A stretch of DNA of 64,000 bases from JACJWR01 sp963752505 (lineage in GTDB: Bacteria > Actinomycetota > Actinomycetes > S36-B12 > UBA10799). Positions 52,958 to 63,858 of this stretch are shown one piece after another; position 1 is the stretch's first letter, and every line of letters begins with the position of its first letter. A program made the translations under genes and the position numbers. The notes under the pieces were generated by a model that saw nothing but the letters and a program-made list of their open reading frames with translations, did not search any database and was not told where the DNA came from. Where the stretch lies: NCBI GenBank assembly GCA_963752505.1, contig CAVVYM010000002.1, forward strand, positions 124,001-188,000. Reading direction: 5' to 3'.

Positions 52958-53947
52958 TCAGACCACGTCGGCGAGATGATCCGGGCCGAGACGGTCCGGG
53001 TCGCGCAGTGCCTCGACCGACGTGCGCAAACTGGTCTCGAGCGCAGGCAACCGTCGGCTGACGTCCATCAGGTTGCCGCCCATCGCTTCGAGATCCTCCG
53101 GCCCCGGAGCAAGCAGCGTCACCTCGGCACCGCCCTCGCGGACCTTCTCTGCCTCGTGGATGAGCCGCTTGGTAATCGCCACTCGCCAGCGCCGCTCGAG
53201 CCGCGCGAGCATGCTGCTGGGACGATCCAGCGCGAATGACGCCATCGGCGCCAGCACGTACACCTCATCGAGGCCCATGTCGGCCACGAGATCTGCGCTG
53301 GTCGCGGAGCACGCGCCGCCGTCGACGTACTTGTGCCCGTCGATCTCCACAGGTTGGAACCAGGACGGGATGGCGCAGGACGCCCGCACCGCGTCGGCCA
53401 GCGGGGCCGCGGGCGAGCCCGCACGGCCGAAAGCCACCCGCTTGCTCTCGTCGAGATCCATGGCCACGATCCACAAGTTGGGATGCGGCGACCACTCGTC
53501 CATCGGTGTGATCGCCTCGATGAGGTGCTGCACGCGTTCGAGCGAGCCCTTTCCCTCGGGCATGAAGCCGGCGAGCACCGCGGTGGGAGGCAGCTGCCTG
53601 ATCTTGCGAGCACTCGACGTGAAGGCGCGAGCTGTTGCCGGTACCAGCCGCGGGATCTTGGGTCGACCCTGACCGGTGGCGCGTTCATAATCCCAGGAGT
53701 AGCCAGCGAGTGGGCCGTCAGTAATGGGGTGGCCGCGCTGGTGGTCGCGCAACTGAACAGGGGTGACCCCCGCCGCGAGCAGGGACGCGAGTACCGAACC
53801 CGCGGACGTACCAACGATCACATCGGCCTTGGGCAGGTCGACGCCGTGCACCTCCTCCAGCGCGCAAAGGGCCCCCACCATCCAGGCCGCACCCAGCATC
53901 CCCCCTCCGCCGAGCACGACACCACGCTTGGGGCGTCGCCGTGCCAT
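52958..53947 (-). CDS. Patatin-like phospholipase
   Basis: 329 residues from the ATG at 53947 with GGGAG upstream (an ATG 45 bases earlier is possible). Oxyanion loop GVVLGGGGMLGAAW near the N-terminus, nucleophile elbow GTSAG (Ser ~48) and catalytic Asp in YVDGGACSATSADL. The patatin fold has a Ser-Asp dyad that hydrolyses acyl lipids. The lack of signal peptide suggests a cytoplasmic or inner-membrane-face enzyme. Its neighbour encodes a WS/DGAT, so both may act on storage or membrane lipids. Confidence 0.88.
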   Translation of the reverse strand: MARRRPKRGVVLGGGGMLGAAWMVGALCALEEVHGVDLPKADVIVGTSAGSVLASLLAAGVTPVQLRDHQRGHPITDGPLAGYSWDYERATGQGRPKIPRLVPATARAFTSSARKIRQLPPTAVLAGFMPEGKGSLERVQHLIEAITPMDEWSPHPNLWIVAMDLDESKRVAFGRAGSPAAPLADAVRASCAIPSWFQPVEIDGHKYVDGGACSATSADLVADMGLDEVYVLAPMASFALDRPSSMLARLERRWRVAITKRLIHEAEKVREGGAEVTLLAPGPEDLEAMGGNLMDVSRRLPALETSLRTSVEALRDPDRLGPDHLADVV

Positions 53948-54117
53948 CGCTTCTCCCATCACCGGTGATGTCGGTAGGAATCGGGCAAGCACCGATTCCG
54001 ACCACCATACGCGCGGGGGAAGCCGAATGTAACGGTTCGGTCAGGAATGTTCCATGCCGTCTGCCGCAGGTTTCCTGCCGTTCGTCGTGGGCTCCCGGTG
54101 GCGGAAACCGCCGAACG

Positions 54118-55521
54118 TCAGCGGCGCCGGCGACCCTTGACGGTGTCCTTGAGCTCCTCGAGCGCCTCACGCAGACACTCCGCCAAGTCGTCCACGTCGG
54201 GGATGCCGTCGCGGTCGGCGTTGAGGCCGAAGAAGACCCCGCCGTTGTAGGAGGTGAGTCCCAGGCTCAGACCATGTCCGCGGGTCAGGGCAACCACCGG
54301 GTAGGCAGCGACCATCTGCGCGCCACCCACATAGAGGGGCGTCTGCGGGCCGGGCACGTTGGTGACGACGAGGTTGTAGACGCGCTGCGTGATGTCGGCA
54401 CCCACCCGGGCACCGAGCGCATGCAGCGTGGGTGGGGCGAATCCGGCGATGGTGGCGAGCGTCTCCGCCCCGACCAGTCGGGAACTCTCACGGTGGCGAT
54501 ACATCTCGAAACTGATGCGGCTGAGTCGGACCACCGGGTCCGATTCACCGACCGGCAGCGGCACCAGGAACGGCTGCACATCACCGGGGCTCTCAGCGTC
54601 GAAGGAGGGTTCCACGCTCACGGGTACCAAGGCGATGACTTCCGAGCGCACGTTCACCCGCTCCCCACGAGCCAGCAGCCATGCGCGCAGGGCTCCGGTG
54701 ACGACGGCAAGAATGACGTCGTTGACGGTGCCGCCATGGGCGTTGCGGATAGCCTTGAAGTCGCTCAGTTTCATGGCCGCCATGGCGAACCGGCGCTGCT
54801 CCGAGATCTCGAAGTTCAGCGGCCCGGTCGCCGGGGCTCGAGCCACTGAGACTGCCGCCGACACTAGCCCGAGCATGGACTTGCCGACGTCGGCCACGGC
54901 GGAGGTCACATCTCCGACACCCTTGCGCACCGTTTCCACCGCCACGGCGGGCGACTTGAACTGTTCGCCTGCCGCACCCATGAGCAACTCAGCCTTGCTT
55001 GGCTCGCGCGCCGGGCGCCACATCGGATCCGCGTCGAGGTCGGCCACCGGTGCATCGTCGAGGATCACCTGCCCGATGTCGACGCTCATGATGCCGTCGA
55101 CGATGGTGTGGTGGGATTTCGTCAGAATCGCGAACCGTCGGCCCTTGAGCCCCTCAACGAGATACATCTCCCACATCGGACGGGTGAGGTCCAGGGGCCG
55201 GGCCATGATGCGCGCGGTGAGCTCACGCAGTTGTGCATCCGTACCAGGCCGCGGCAGCGCAGAGCGCCGCACGTGGAAGGTGACGTCGAAGTTGGAGTCG
55301 TCGACCCACACCGGGGCACCGATGTTCCCCGGTACGTGCTTGATCTTCTGCCGGTACCGCGGCGCCAGAGCGATCCGGTCCCGGATGAGCTTGACCAAGC
55401 GGTCGTAGTCGAACCCCGCCTCGGTCTCACGGAAGATCGCCACGCCCCCGACGTGCATGGGGGTGGTGGGATCCTCCAGATACAGGAATGAGGCATCCTC
55501 GGGACTCAGCCGATCGACCAC
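54118..55521 (-). CDS. Wax ester synthase / diacylglycerol acyltransferase (WS/DGAT)
   Basis: 467 residues. The catalytic motif HH-x3-DG is present as SHHTIVDGI (His137-138, Asp142, Gly143) after the family opening LSPEDASFLYLEDPTTPMHVGG. The C-terminal DUF1298 half has NDVILAVVTGALRAWL and NLVVTNVPGPQTPLYVGG. It transfers acyl groups from acyl-CoA to diacylglycerol or fatty alcohol to make storage lipid, a common trait of soil and water actinobacteria. It is monocistronic and next to the patatin gene. Confidence 0.93.
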   Translation of the reverse strand: MVDRLSPEDASFLYLEDPTTPMHVGGVAIFRETEAGFDYDRLVKLIRDRIALAPRYRQKIKHVPGNIGAPVWVDDSNFDVTFHVRRSALPRPGTDAQLRELTARIMARPLDLTRPMWEMYLVEGLKGRRFAILTKSHHTIVDGIMSVDIGQVILDDAPVADLDADPMWRPAREPSKAELLMGAAGEQFKSPAVAVETVRKGVGDVTSAVADVGKSMLGLVSAAVSVARAPATGPLNFEISEQRRFAMAAMKLSDFKAIRNAHGGTVNDVILAVVTGALRAWLLARGERVNVRSEVIALVPVSVEPSFDAESPGDVQPFLVPLPVGESDPVVRLSRISFEMYRHRESSRLVGAETLATIAGFAPPTLHALGARVGADITQRVYNLVVTNVPGPQTPLYVGGAQMVAAYPVVALTRGHGLSLGLTSYNGGVFFGLNADRDGIPDVDDLAECLREALEELKDTVKGRRRR

Positions 55522-55585
55522 AAGCGCTCCCTTCGAGATGGCTCCATCTTCGCACGGGGGTCCTGCCGCCCGTCGCCCGCCGAGG

Positions 55586-56248
55586 CTAGCGCCGCAGGTC
55601 CATTCGGAACAGCGCGCTCAGATCATCCGCGGTGGACCTGTAGCTCGTGTGATGGATCGCGAGGAAGCCCAGTCGGGCGGCCGCTCGAACGTTGTGGGCC
55701 AAGTCGTCGACGAACACGCACCTGCGCGGCGGGGTGCGCACGAGAGTGGCGGTGTACATGAAGATCTGCGGATCTGGCTTGCGCATGCCCACTTCGCCGG
55801 AGATCACCAATTCGTCGAACATGCCGTCGAACAAATGCATGGGGTAGAAATCGCCCCAGGAGTTGCTCAGGAGGGCGGTCCTAATTCCCGCCTCGCGGGC
55901 ACGGCGGACCAACGCGGCCATGTCCGGCGCGTGGCGAAAGTGCTCGAAGAGCCGGCTCAGCAGGCCCTCGCTCACGATCTGCTTGCCCGATACCTCCGTG
56001 AGCGCCGCGGCTAGTTCCGCCTCGAAGTGCGGCACCTCGACTTCGCCGCGCTCCAGGGCGTGAACCGGATTCACGCGCGCCTCAGCCTCGCCGGACTCGC
56101 CGAACCACTGCCGCATCACCTCAGAGAAGTGGGCGGCCTCGATGTCCTCGGAGGACGACCACGCCGACATCGCGGTGGCCAGGTCGGTGGTCAGGACTCC
56201 GCCCCAGTCGACCAGCAGTGCCGTCGGGCGGGTGTCATCTTCGGTCAT
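55586..56248 (-). CDS. HAD-superfamily (subclass IA) hydrolase
   Basis: 220 residues from the ATG at 56248. HAD motif I reads LLVDWGGVLT, so the usual DxD is D-W-G and the second Asp is replaced by Gly, as in some epoxide-hydrolase-N-terminal-like or phosphatase variants; motif II ALLSNS; motif III Lys in MRKPDPQIF; motif IV CVFVDDLAHNVRAA. A helical cap lies at ~35-90. It is a soluble phosphatase-like protein of unknown substrate; the motif I variation could lower phosphatase activity. Confidence 0.82.
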   Translation of the reverse strand: MTEDDTRPTALLVDWGGVLTTDLATAMSAWSSSEDIEAAHFSEVMRQWFGESGEAEARVNPVHALERGEVEVPHFEAELAAALTEVSGKQIVSEGLLSRLFEHFRHAPDMAALVRRAREAGIRTALLSNSWGDFYPMHLFDGMFDELVISGEVGMRKPDPQIFMYTATLVRTPPRRCVFVDDLAHNVRAAARLGFLAIHHTSYRSTADDLSALFRMDLRR

Positions 56249-56425
56249 TGGGTGAGTTTCGCAGACCCGCGCCGAGCATGACAGCGCTGTACCATCGCTG
56301 GCCCAGATCTGCTCCTCATCCACAGCAGTCCAAGCCTGGCGTTGAGTTGACCTTGAACGCACGGTAAACCTATGCGCCGGGGGCGGGTGGCCGTCACCTC
56401 AGTATTGGCACTACGGGGGGATTTC

Positions 56426-56869
56426 ATGGCGCTCGCCATCGTTCTACACACACCCACACCGGATGACCAGATCCGGGTGGCAGTGGACGTCTTCGATCCG
56501 CAGCCGACGCCGTCCGATGCGCTCGGTGATCCGGCCGACACGGTGCACCGGCTGGCGCAGGCCGTCGTCGACGTCTTCATCGGGCAACGTCCGGTGTCCC
56601 AGCTGCACCCCTGGGTCACACCGGAGGTCGCCGACCAACTGCGACTCATGGTCGGCCGCGCTGGGCCTACCCGGGCCGGACGGGCGTCGAAGGGAACGGG
56701 CCCGCAGGGGCGCAGACCGCGGGTGGTGTCGACCCGCATCACGAGTCCGGCCCCTGGCGTGGTGGAGGCCAGCGCGGTCGTCACCGGAGCGCCTCGCAGC
56801 AAAGCGCTGGCCATGCGGCTTGAGGGCCTCGACGGCCGCTGGCGCTGCACCGCGCTGCGTGCCGTCTGA
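56426..56869 (+). CDS. Rv3235-family conserved protein
   Basis: 147 residues from the ATG at 56426 with a GGGGGG stretch just upstream. No membrane segment. The body (VHRLAQAVVDVFIGQRPVSQLHPWVTPEVADQLRLM, then the basic RAG stretch, then a beta-rich end VEASAVVTGAPRSKALAMRLEGLDGRWRCTALRAV) matches the small Rv3235 family, which sits beside secA1 in mycobacteria as here. The function is unknown. Its stop is 30 bases from the convergent secA stop. Confidence 0.8.
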   Translation: MALAIVLHTPTPDDQIRVAVDVFDPQPTPSDALGDPADTVHRLAQAVVDVFIGQRPVSQLHPWVTPEVADQLRLMVGRAGPTRAGRASKGTGPQGRRPRVVSTRITSPAPGVVEASAVVTGAPRSKALAMRLEGLDGRWRCTALRAV

Positions 56870-56899
56870 GTCGACACCCATTCGGCACCGCCGGGTGCC

Positions 56900-59794
<2,895 letters not shown>

Positions 59795-59826
59795 GGTACG
59801 CGTCACGTTCGTGATGGGATCTACCT

Positions 59827-61428
59827 ATGGAACCCGCTGTGTCCGACGAACTCCTGCAATGCCTCGCCAGGGCTGTCCCGGCGGGCGTGCAGGTGGAGGA
59901 CTCCGTGATCGCCGGGCTGCGTGCGCCCCGCATCGACGACGTCGACGCCATGGTGCGCGCCTGCAACGATCCCGACGCCCGCAACATGACCGAACTGCCC
60001 GCTCCATACGACCGCGAACACGCCCTCGAATTCATCACCGAAACTGCCTCAACCGGCCTTGCAGACGGCTCCCTGACGGCATTCGTGGTAGCGGGCCGTG
60101 ACGACCAACTGCTCGGCGTAGTGAGCCTGCACGACATAGACGAGTCCGCGGTAGCCTCCGTCGGCTATTGGGTGGCTCCCTGGGAGCGCGGGCGCGGCGT
60201 GGCTTCCGCCGGTCTCGCGGCCTTGGTCGGCTGGGCGTTCGACGTCGTGGGTCTGCGTCGCCTCGTATGGCAGTCGCTGGTCGGCAACCTGCGCAGCCTG
60301 CATGTGGCGACGCAAGCCGGTTTCACCCCCGAGGGCAGTTGCCACGGATTGCTGCGCCACCGCGACCACTACACGGACTGCTGGCTGGCCTCGATCGGTC
60401 CGGATGACCCGCGCGAACCGATCGCCATCCGCAACGACGCCTGGGTGGAGATCGCCGCCGGCGCGTGGCAGTTGCAGCCGATCACCACACTCGAGGAGGG
60501 CATTGCGGCCGAAGCCGCCCTGCCCGTGTCGGCGTGCCTGCCGGTGGGGGTGTGGGCGGTCAAGGATGCGGTGACGGCTCAGACGGGCGCCTACGTGGCG
60601 CTACTGACCCGCGGCGGCCAGGGTTGGGTGCTTGCGGTGCCTGCGGACCACGAGGCAACCGACAACGCTTGCGACAGCGGGCAGCACGCGGTGACCCGCT
60701 ACGCGCGCCTCGGGGCTGGGGCTCCAACTGCTCTGACCCACCACGACGATGCCGGCGCGCACCGCGATGACCAATGCCTCGGTCCGGGACTCCGCTCCGA
60801 GTTTCTCCAGAATCCGTCGGACGTGGTTCTTCACCGTGTGGTCGCTCAGGTGCAGCACCGCCGCGATGTCCCGGTTGCTGCGACCATCGGCGATCAGTTC
60901 GAGCACCTGCTGCTCACGCCTCGACAAGTCGACACCGGATGCTTCCCGCCGCCGACGCAGCAACCCGGCGAATTCGTAGAGCATGCGCTCGGCCATCCCG
61001 GCGGCCACCAACGTGCGCCCCTCGATCACCGCGGTCAACGCATCACCGAGCGCGGCGACCGTAGCGCTGCGCGGCAGGACCGCAGTCGCGTCGAGCTCTG
61101 CTGCCGCGGTCATCTCGAACTCGGACCGGCCGGGCAGGAGCAGCACGATCGGCGGCGGCTGCGGAGCCAGCGCCGTTCGCAAGTGGTCACAGGCCTCCCA
61201 GATGACCGTCACGTCGCCTTCGACGCCTGCCACCAGCACATCGACGGAGCCGGGATCCGTGAGCGAGCGCGGCGGATCGTCAGCGACGTTCACCCACAAG
61301 TCCGCACGGTCGCGCAGGGCCTCAGCCAGACCACGTGCGAACAGCGGATAGTCATCGCTGATGAGGATCCGTGCTGGCGTTCCCGGGGCCTCCTCCACGC
61401 TGGCGATCGCCGATCTAGTCGGAGTTGA
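59827..61428 (+). CDS. GNAT-family acetyltransferase with missing stop codon
   Basis: Residues ~25-195 form a GNAT domain of the RimJ/RimL type (VEDSVIAGLRAPRIDDVDAMVRACND, VVSLHDIDESAVASVGYWVAPWERGRGVASAGLAALVGWAF, VWQSLVGNLRSLHVATQAGF), followed by a ~100-residue beta-rich C-terminal domain up to about base 60720 (GWVLAVPADHEAT). No stop follows there: the frame runs on to 61428, fully antisense to the LuxR gene, in sequence that no longer looks coding. The true end is therefore unclear; a lost stop or a one-base error (a stop at 60768-60770 is in another frame) is likely. It transfers acetyl groups to an unknown amine. Confidence 0.6.
   Translation: MEPAVSDELLQCLARAVPAGVQVEDSVIAGLRAPRIDDVDAMVRACNDPDARNMTELPAPYDREHALEFITETASTGLADGSLTAFVVAGRDDQLLGVVSLHDIDESAVASVGYWVAPWERGRGVASAGLAALVGWAFDVVGLRRLVWQSLVGNLRSLHVATQAGFTPEGSCHGLLRHRDHYTDCWLASIGPDDPREPIAIRNDAWVEIAAGAWQLQPITTLEEGIAAEAALPVSACLPVGVWAVKDAVTAQTGAYVALLTRGGQGWVLAVPADHEATDNACDSGQHAVTRYARLGAGAPTALTHHDDAGAHRDDQCLGPGLRSEFLQNPSDVVLHRVVAQVQHRRDVPVAATIGDQFEHLLLTPRQVDTGCFPPPTQQPGEFVEHALGHPGGHQRAPLDHRGQRITERGDRSAARQDRSRVELCCRGHLELGPAGQEQHDRRRLRSQRRSQVVTGLPDDRHVAFDACHQHIDGAGIRERARRIVSDVHPQVRTVAQGLSQTTCEQRIVIADEDPCWRSRGLLHAGDRRSSRS
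60601..61398 (-). CDS. Atypical LuxR/NarL-type response regulator
   Basis: 265 residues from a GTG. Receiver-like domain ~9-125 begins ILISDDYPLFARGLAEAL, but the phosphoacceptor position reads VDVLVAGVEG (Gly instead of Asp) and the conserved Lys is Arg (VLPRSATV), so phosphorylation is not expected. The LuxR helix-turn-helix is intact at ~155-215 (LSRREQQVLELIADGRSNRDIAAVLHLSDHTVKNHVRRILEKLGA in pieces). The last ~45 residues, antisense to the GNAT tail, are probably read-through past the natural end. No partner kinase is adjacent. Confidence 0.82.
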   Translation of the reverse strand: MEEAPGTPARILISDDYPLFARGLAEALRDRADLWVNVADDPPRSLTDPGSVDVLVAGVEGDVTVIWEACDHLRTALAPQPPPIVLLLPGRSEFEMTAAAELDATAVLPRSATVAALGDALTAVIEGRTLVAAGMAERMLYEFAGLLRRRREASGVDLSRREQQVLELIADGRSNRDIAAVLHLSDHTVKNHVRRILEKLGAESRTEALVIAVRAGIVVVGQSSWSPSPEARVAGHRVLPAVASVVGCLVVRRHRKHPTLAAAGQ

Positions 61429-62092
61429 CCTGCTCGGAGCTGTCGATTCGAATCAAGCCGTAGTCGTAGCCGCGCCGGCGGTACACCACGCTCTGCAGCC
61501 CCGAATCGGAGTCCTGGAAGAGGTAGAAGTCGTGACCCACGAGTTCCATGTGGGTCACCGCCTCCTCCACGGTCATCGGTGCCGCGACGTGGGTCTTTTC
61601 GCGCACCACTACGGGACCCGACTCGAACACGGCGACGCCGTCGACGTCGTCGACGTCGTCATCCACCACATCGGTGACAACCTCGGTCTCGACCTCGGCG
61701 ATCCCGATCTCCTGCCACGGCGCAGTCGACAGCGAGCCGCGATGGGAGTGGCGGCCGCCGCGGTGCGGGCGGTGGCGATCGGCGTACCGGCGCAGTCGCT
61801 CCGTCAAGCGGCCAAAGGCGATGTCGAAAGCGGAGTAGTGATCCGTCGAATAGGCTTCGGCACGGATCACCGGCCCGCGCGAGCGACATGTGAGTTCCAC
61901 TTCGAACGCGCGATCCGCGAGCCGCGGATTGGTCTCCTTGGACACCTCGACGTCGACCCGAGCGATCGGCACGCCAAACTTCCCAACCTTTTCCAACTTC
62001 TCCGTCACGTGCTCCCGAAAACGGCTCGACAGGTCCACGTGACGCCCGTGCACGATGACCTCCGTGCTATCAGGCATTCCGTTGTACCCCAT
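61415..62092 (-). CDS. hpf: Ribosome hibernation promoting factor, long form
   Basis: 225 residues from the ATG at 62092 with AGGAG six bases upstream. N-terminal HPF/RaiA domain (~8-110: EVIVHGRHVDLSSRFREHVTEKLEKVGKF, SKETNPRLADRAFEVELTCRSRGPVIRAEA, YSAFDIAFGRLTERLRRYADR), an acidic linker coded by repeated GTCGAC units (VVDDDVDDVDGV), and the C-terminal dimerisation domain (AAPMTVEEAVTHMELVGHDFYLFQD, YRRRGYDYGLIRI). It dimerises idle 70S ribosomes. It lies beside secA and comF, as in mycobacteria. Confidence 0.94.
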   Translation of the reverse strand: MGYNGMPDSTEVIVHGRHVDLSSRFREHVTEKLEKVGKFGVPIARVDVEVSKETNPRLADRAFEVELTCRSRGPVIRAEAYSTDHYSAFDIAFGRLTERLRRYADRHRPHRGGRHSHRGSLSTAPWQEIGIAEVETEVVTDVVDDDVDDVDGVAVFESGPVVVREKTHVAAPMTVEEAVTHMELVGHDFYLFQDSDSGLQSVVYRRRGYDYGLIRIDSSEQVNSD

Positions 62093-62394
62093 ATCGACTC
62101 CTCTCGTTGGTCGCGGCAACAATGATCAGCATCCGTCCGGCCGACCTGGTCTTCGACCCCACACTCGCCTGCATCGGGATATCGTTCCCTCTGCCGCGCG
62201 CCACCTGTTGGCGGTAGCGCACAGTGCAGGTCTTACTTCTAAACCGCTCCGTGATCGGACGACCAAGAGTCGCCTTACGTGGACCGTTTCGCCTGCGGCT
62301 GGCATCGGTTTGCCCGCGACTATCTTCTGATGGAACGCGGGCGCAACCACGGACCCGGACGGATGCCATGCCCTAACGCTATCGCGCCGGGGAG
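62093..62394. other. Intergenic region upstream of hpf
   Basis: 302 bases between the comF stop and the hpf start, both on the minus strand. Apart from the hpf ribosome site I find no gene, RNA or clear promoter; it probably carries the stationary-phase promoter of hpf. Confidence 0.4.
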
Positions 62395-63060
62395 TCAACG
62401 TCCCACCATGTGTGCACACGTCACTGCAATCGCGGCAACAGGCGCGCGTTCCACACTGGCCAGCACTCCCGTCGCGCTCGCCATCGAGGCACCGGTGGTC
62501 ACGACGTCGTCGACCAACACCACCGAGCCTGCGCTCTTGAGCGATGATCTGCCGACTGCAAAGGCACCCGCGACATTCCGGGCACGGCCGGCTGCGTCCA
62601 GCCCCTTCTGCGGCGGTCGGGACCGCGCCGCCACCAATGCGGCGACGAGTCGCACCCCGGGGAGGCAGGCCGCCAGCGGTGCCAACAGTTCAACGACCGG
62701 CCGACGCCATGGTCGGCGTTGACTCGAGGGCATCGGGACCAGCGCCACCGGTGGGCACCAGGTGCCGCGGGCCCGCATCACCGCCGCGACCACCGCGAGG
62801 GTGCGACCGAGCAGCGCGACGAGCGACCGCACGACGGGTCGGTAGGTGCGCCGTTTGTGCAGTAGGAGCGTCGAACGCAACAGTCCGGCGTGCTCCCCAC
62901 CGGCGGCGAAGAGCGGCGGCCCACCAGCGACGGGGAGCTGTAGCATCGGCCGCATCGATTCCATCAGGATCAGGCAGCTGCGGCAGGCGAGCGCCCCCGG
63001 ACGGCCACAGTCGCAGCAGGAGCGAGGAAGGGCCAGATCCACCCAGGCTTCGAGGTTCAC
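62395..63060 (-). CDS. comF: ComF-family phosphoribosyltransferase-like protein
   Basis: 221 residues. An N-terminal zinc-ribbon CCDCGRPGALACRSC (~15-29), the LLLHKRRTYRPVVRSL helix, a middle LVPMPSSQRRPWRRP segment and the PRPP-type loop VVLVDDVVTTGASM near ~190. ComF proteins support DNA uptake or recombination in several bacteria; their reaction is unproven. It holds the Rv3242c position between hpf and the mtrA/mtrB region. Confidence 0.88.
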   Translation of the reverse strand: MNLEAWVDLALPRSCCDCGRPGALACRSCLILMESMRPMLQLPVAGGPPLFAAGGEHAGLLRSTLLLHKRRTYRPVVRSLVALLGRTLAVVAAVMRARGTWCPPVALVPMPSSQRRPWRRPVVELLAPLAACLPGVRLVAALVAARSRPPQKGLDAAGRARNVAGAFAVGRSSLKSAGSVVLVDDVVTTGASMASATGVLASVERAPVAAIAVTCAHMVGR

Positions 63061-63090
63061 CGGGCAAGTGTGGATCCGCCAAGGTGGGAG

Positions 63091-63858
63091 TCAGTGCTGC
63101 GCGGCGCGACCTGTGGACAAGTCCGTGCCCTGGCGGGGCAGCCACACGCGGAAGGTGCTCCCCCCGGCAGAATTCGACACAGCCCGGAGCAGTCCGTGGT
63201 GCAGTGCCACGTCCTCAGCCGCAATGGCCAAACCGAGTCCGGCGCCCCCGGTGTCGCGGGCCCGCGATGGGTCGGCGCGCCAGAAGCGCTCGAACACCTG
63301 GGTGGGGTCTGCCGGCAGTCCGGGCCCGGAATCAACGACCTCCACGAGGACGCCAGGGCCAGAAGCCGGCTCACCGTCCGGGCCCACCCCGCTCTGGTCG
63401 ATTTCGGTGCTCTCGGCGGGACGCAGGGCCACGCGAACCTGACCGCCGCCGCCGTGGGTGGCAGCATTCACGATCAGATTGCGCAGGACCCGTTCCAGCC
63501 GGACGCGGTCGGCCTCCACCACGATCTGACCGGCGGCGTCGACGACCACCTCGGTGGCGGCTGTCGCCGCAGTGGGGGTGAGGTCGGCGACTACTTTGGC
63601 GACCAGCTCCCCGAGGTCGATGTCCTCGACGTCCACCGGCGCGTCGCCAGCGTCGAAGCGCGACATCTCCAGCAGATCCGCGAGCAGCAGTTCGAATCGC
63701 TCCGCCTGCGCGTAGAGCAGTTCGGCCGCTCGTCGGGCGTCTGGACTGAACTCCTCGCGCGACTCATAGAGCACCTCAGCAGCCATCTGGATGGTGGTGA
63801 GGGGGGTGCGCAGTTCATGGGAGACGCTGGCGACGAACGCCGCGTCGGACTTAGCCAC
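63091..63858 (-). CDS. Sensor-less MtrB-like histidine kinase
   Basis: 255 residues from the GTG at 63858, which overlaps the mtrA stop (GTGGCTAA). It begins VAKSDAAFVASVSHELRTPLTT: only ten residues precede the phosphoacceptor H-box, so both membrane helices, the extracytoplasmic sensor and HAMP of MtrB are missing. What remains is complete: H-box, dimerisation helices (ELLYAQAERFELLLADLLEMSRFDAG), N-box LRNLIVNAATHG, G1 VVDSGPGLP, F-box VFERFWRAD, G2 GGAGLGLAI. It is a soluble kinase or the product of an in-frame deletion or misassembly. lpqB, normally next, is absent; comF starts 30 bases downstream of its stop. Confidence 0.8.
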   Translation of the reverse strand: MAKSDAAFVASVSHELRTPLTTIQMAAEVLYESREEFSPDARRAAELLYAQAERFELLLADLLEMSRFDAGDAPVDVEDIDLGELVAKVVADLTPTAATAATEVVVDAAGQIVVEADRVRLERVLRNLIVNAATHGGGGQVRVALRPAESTEIDQSGVGPDGEPASGPGVLVEVVDSGPGLPADPTQVFERFWRADPSRARDTGGAGLGLAIAAEDVALHHGLLRAVSNSAGGSTFRVWLPRQGTDLSTGRAAQH

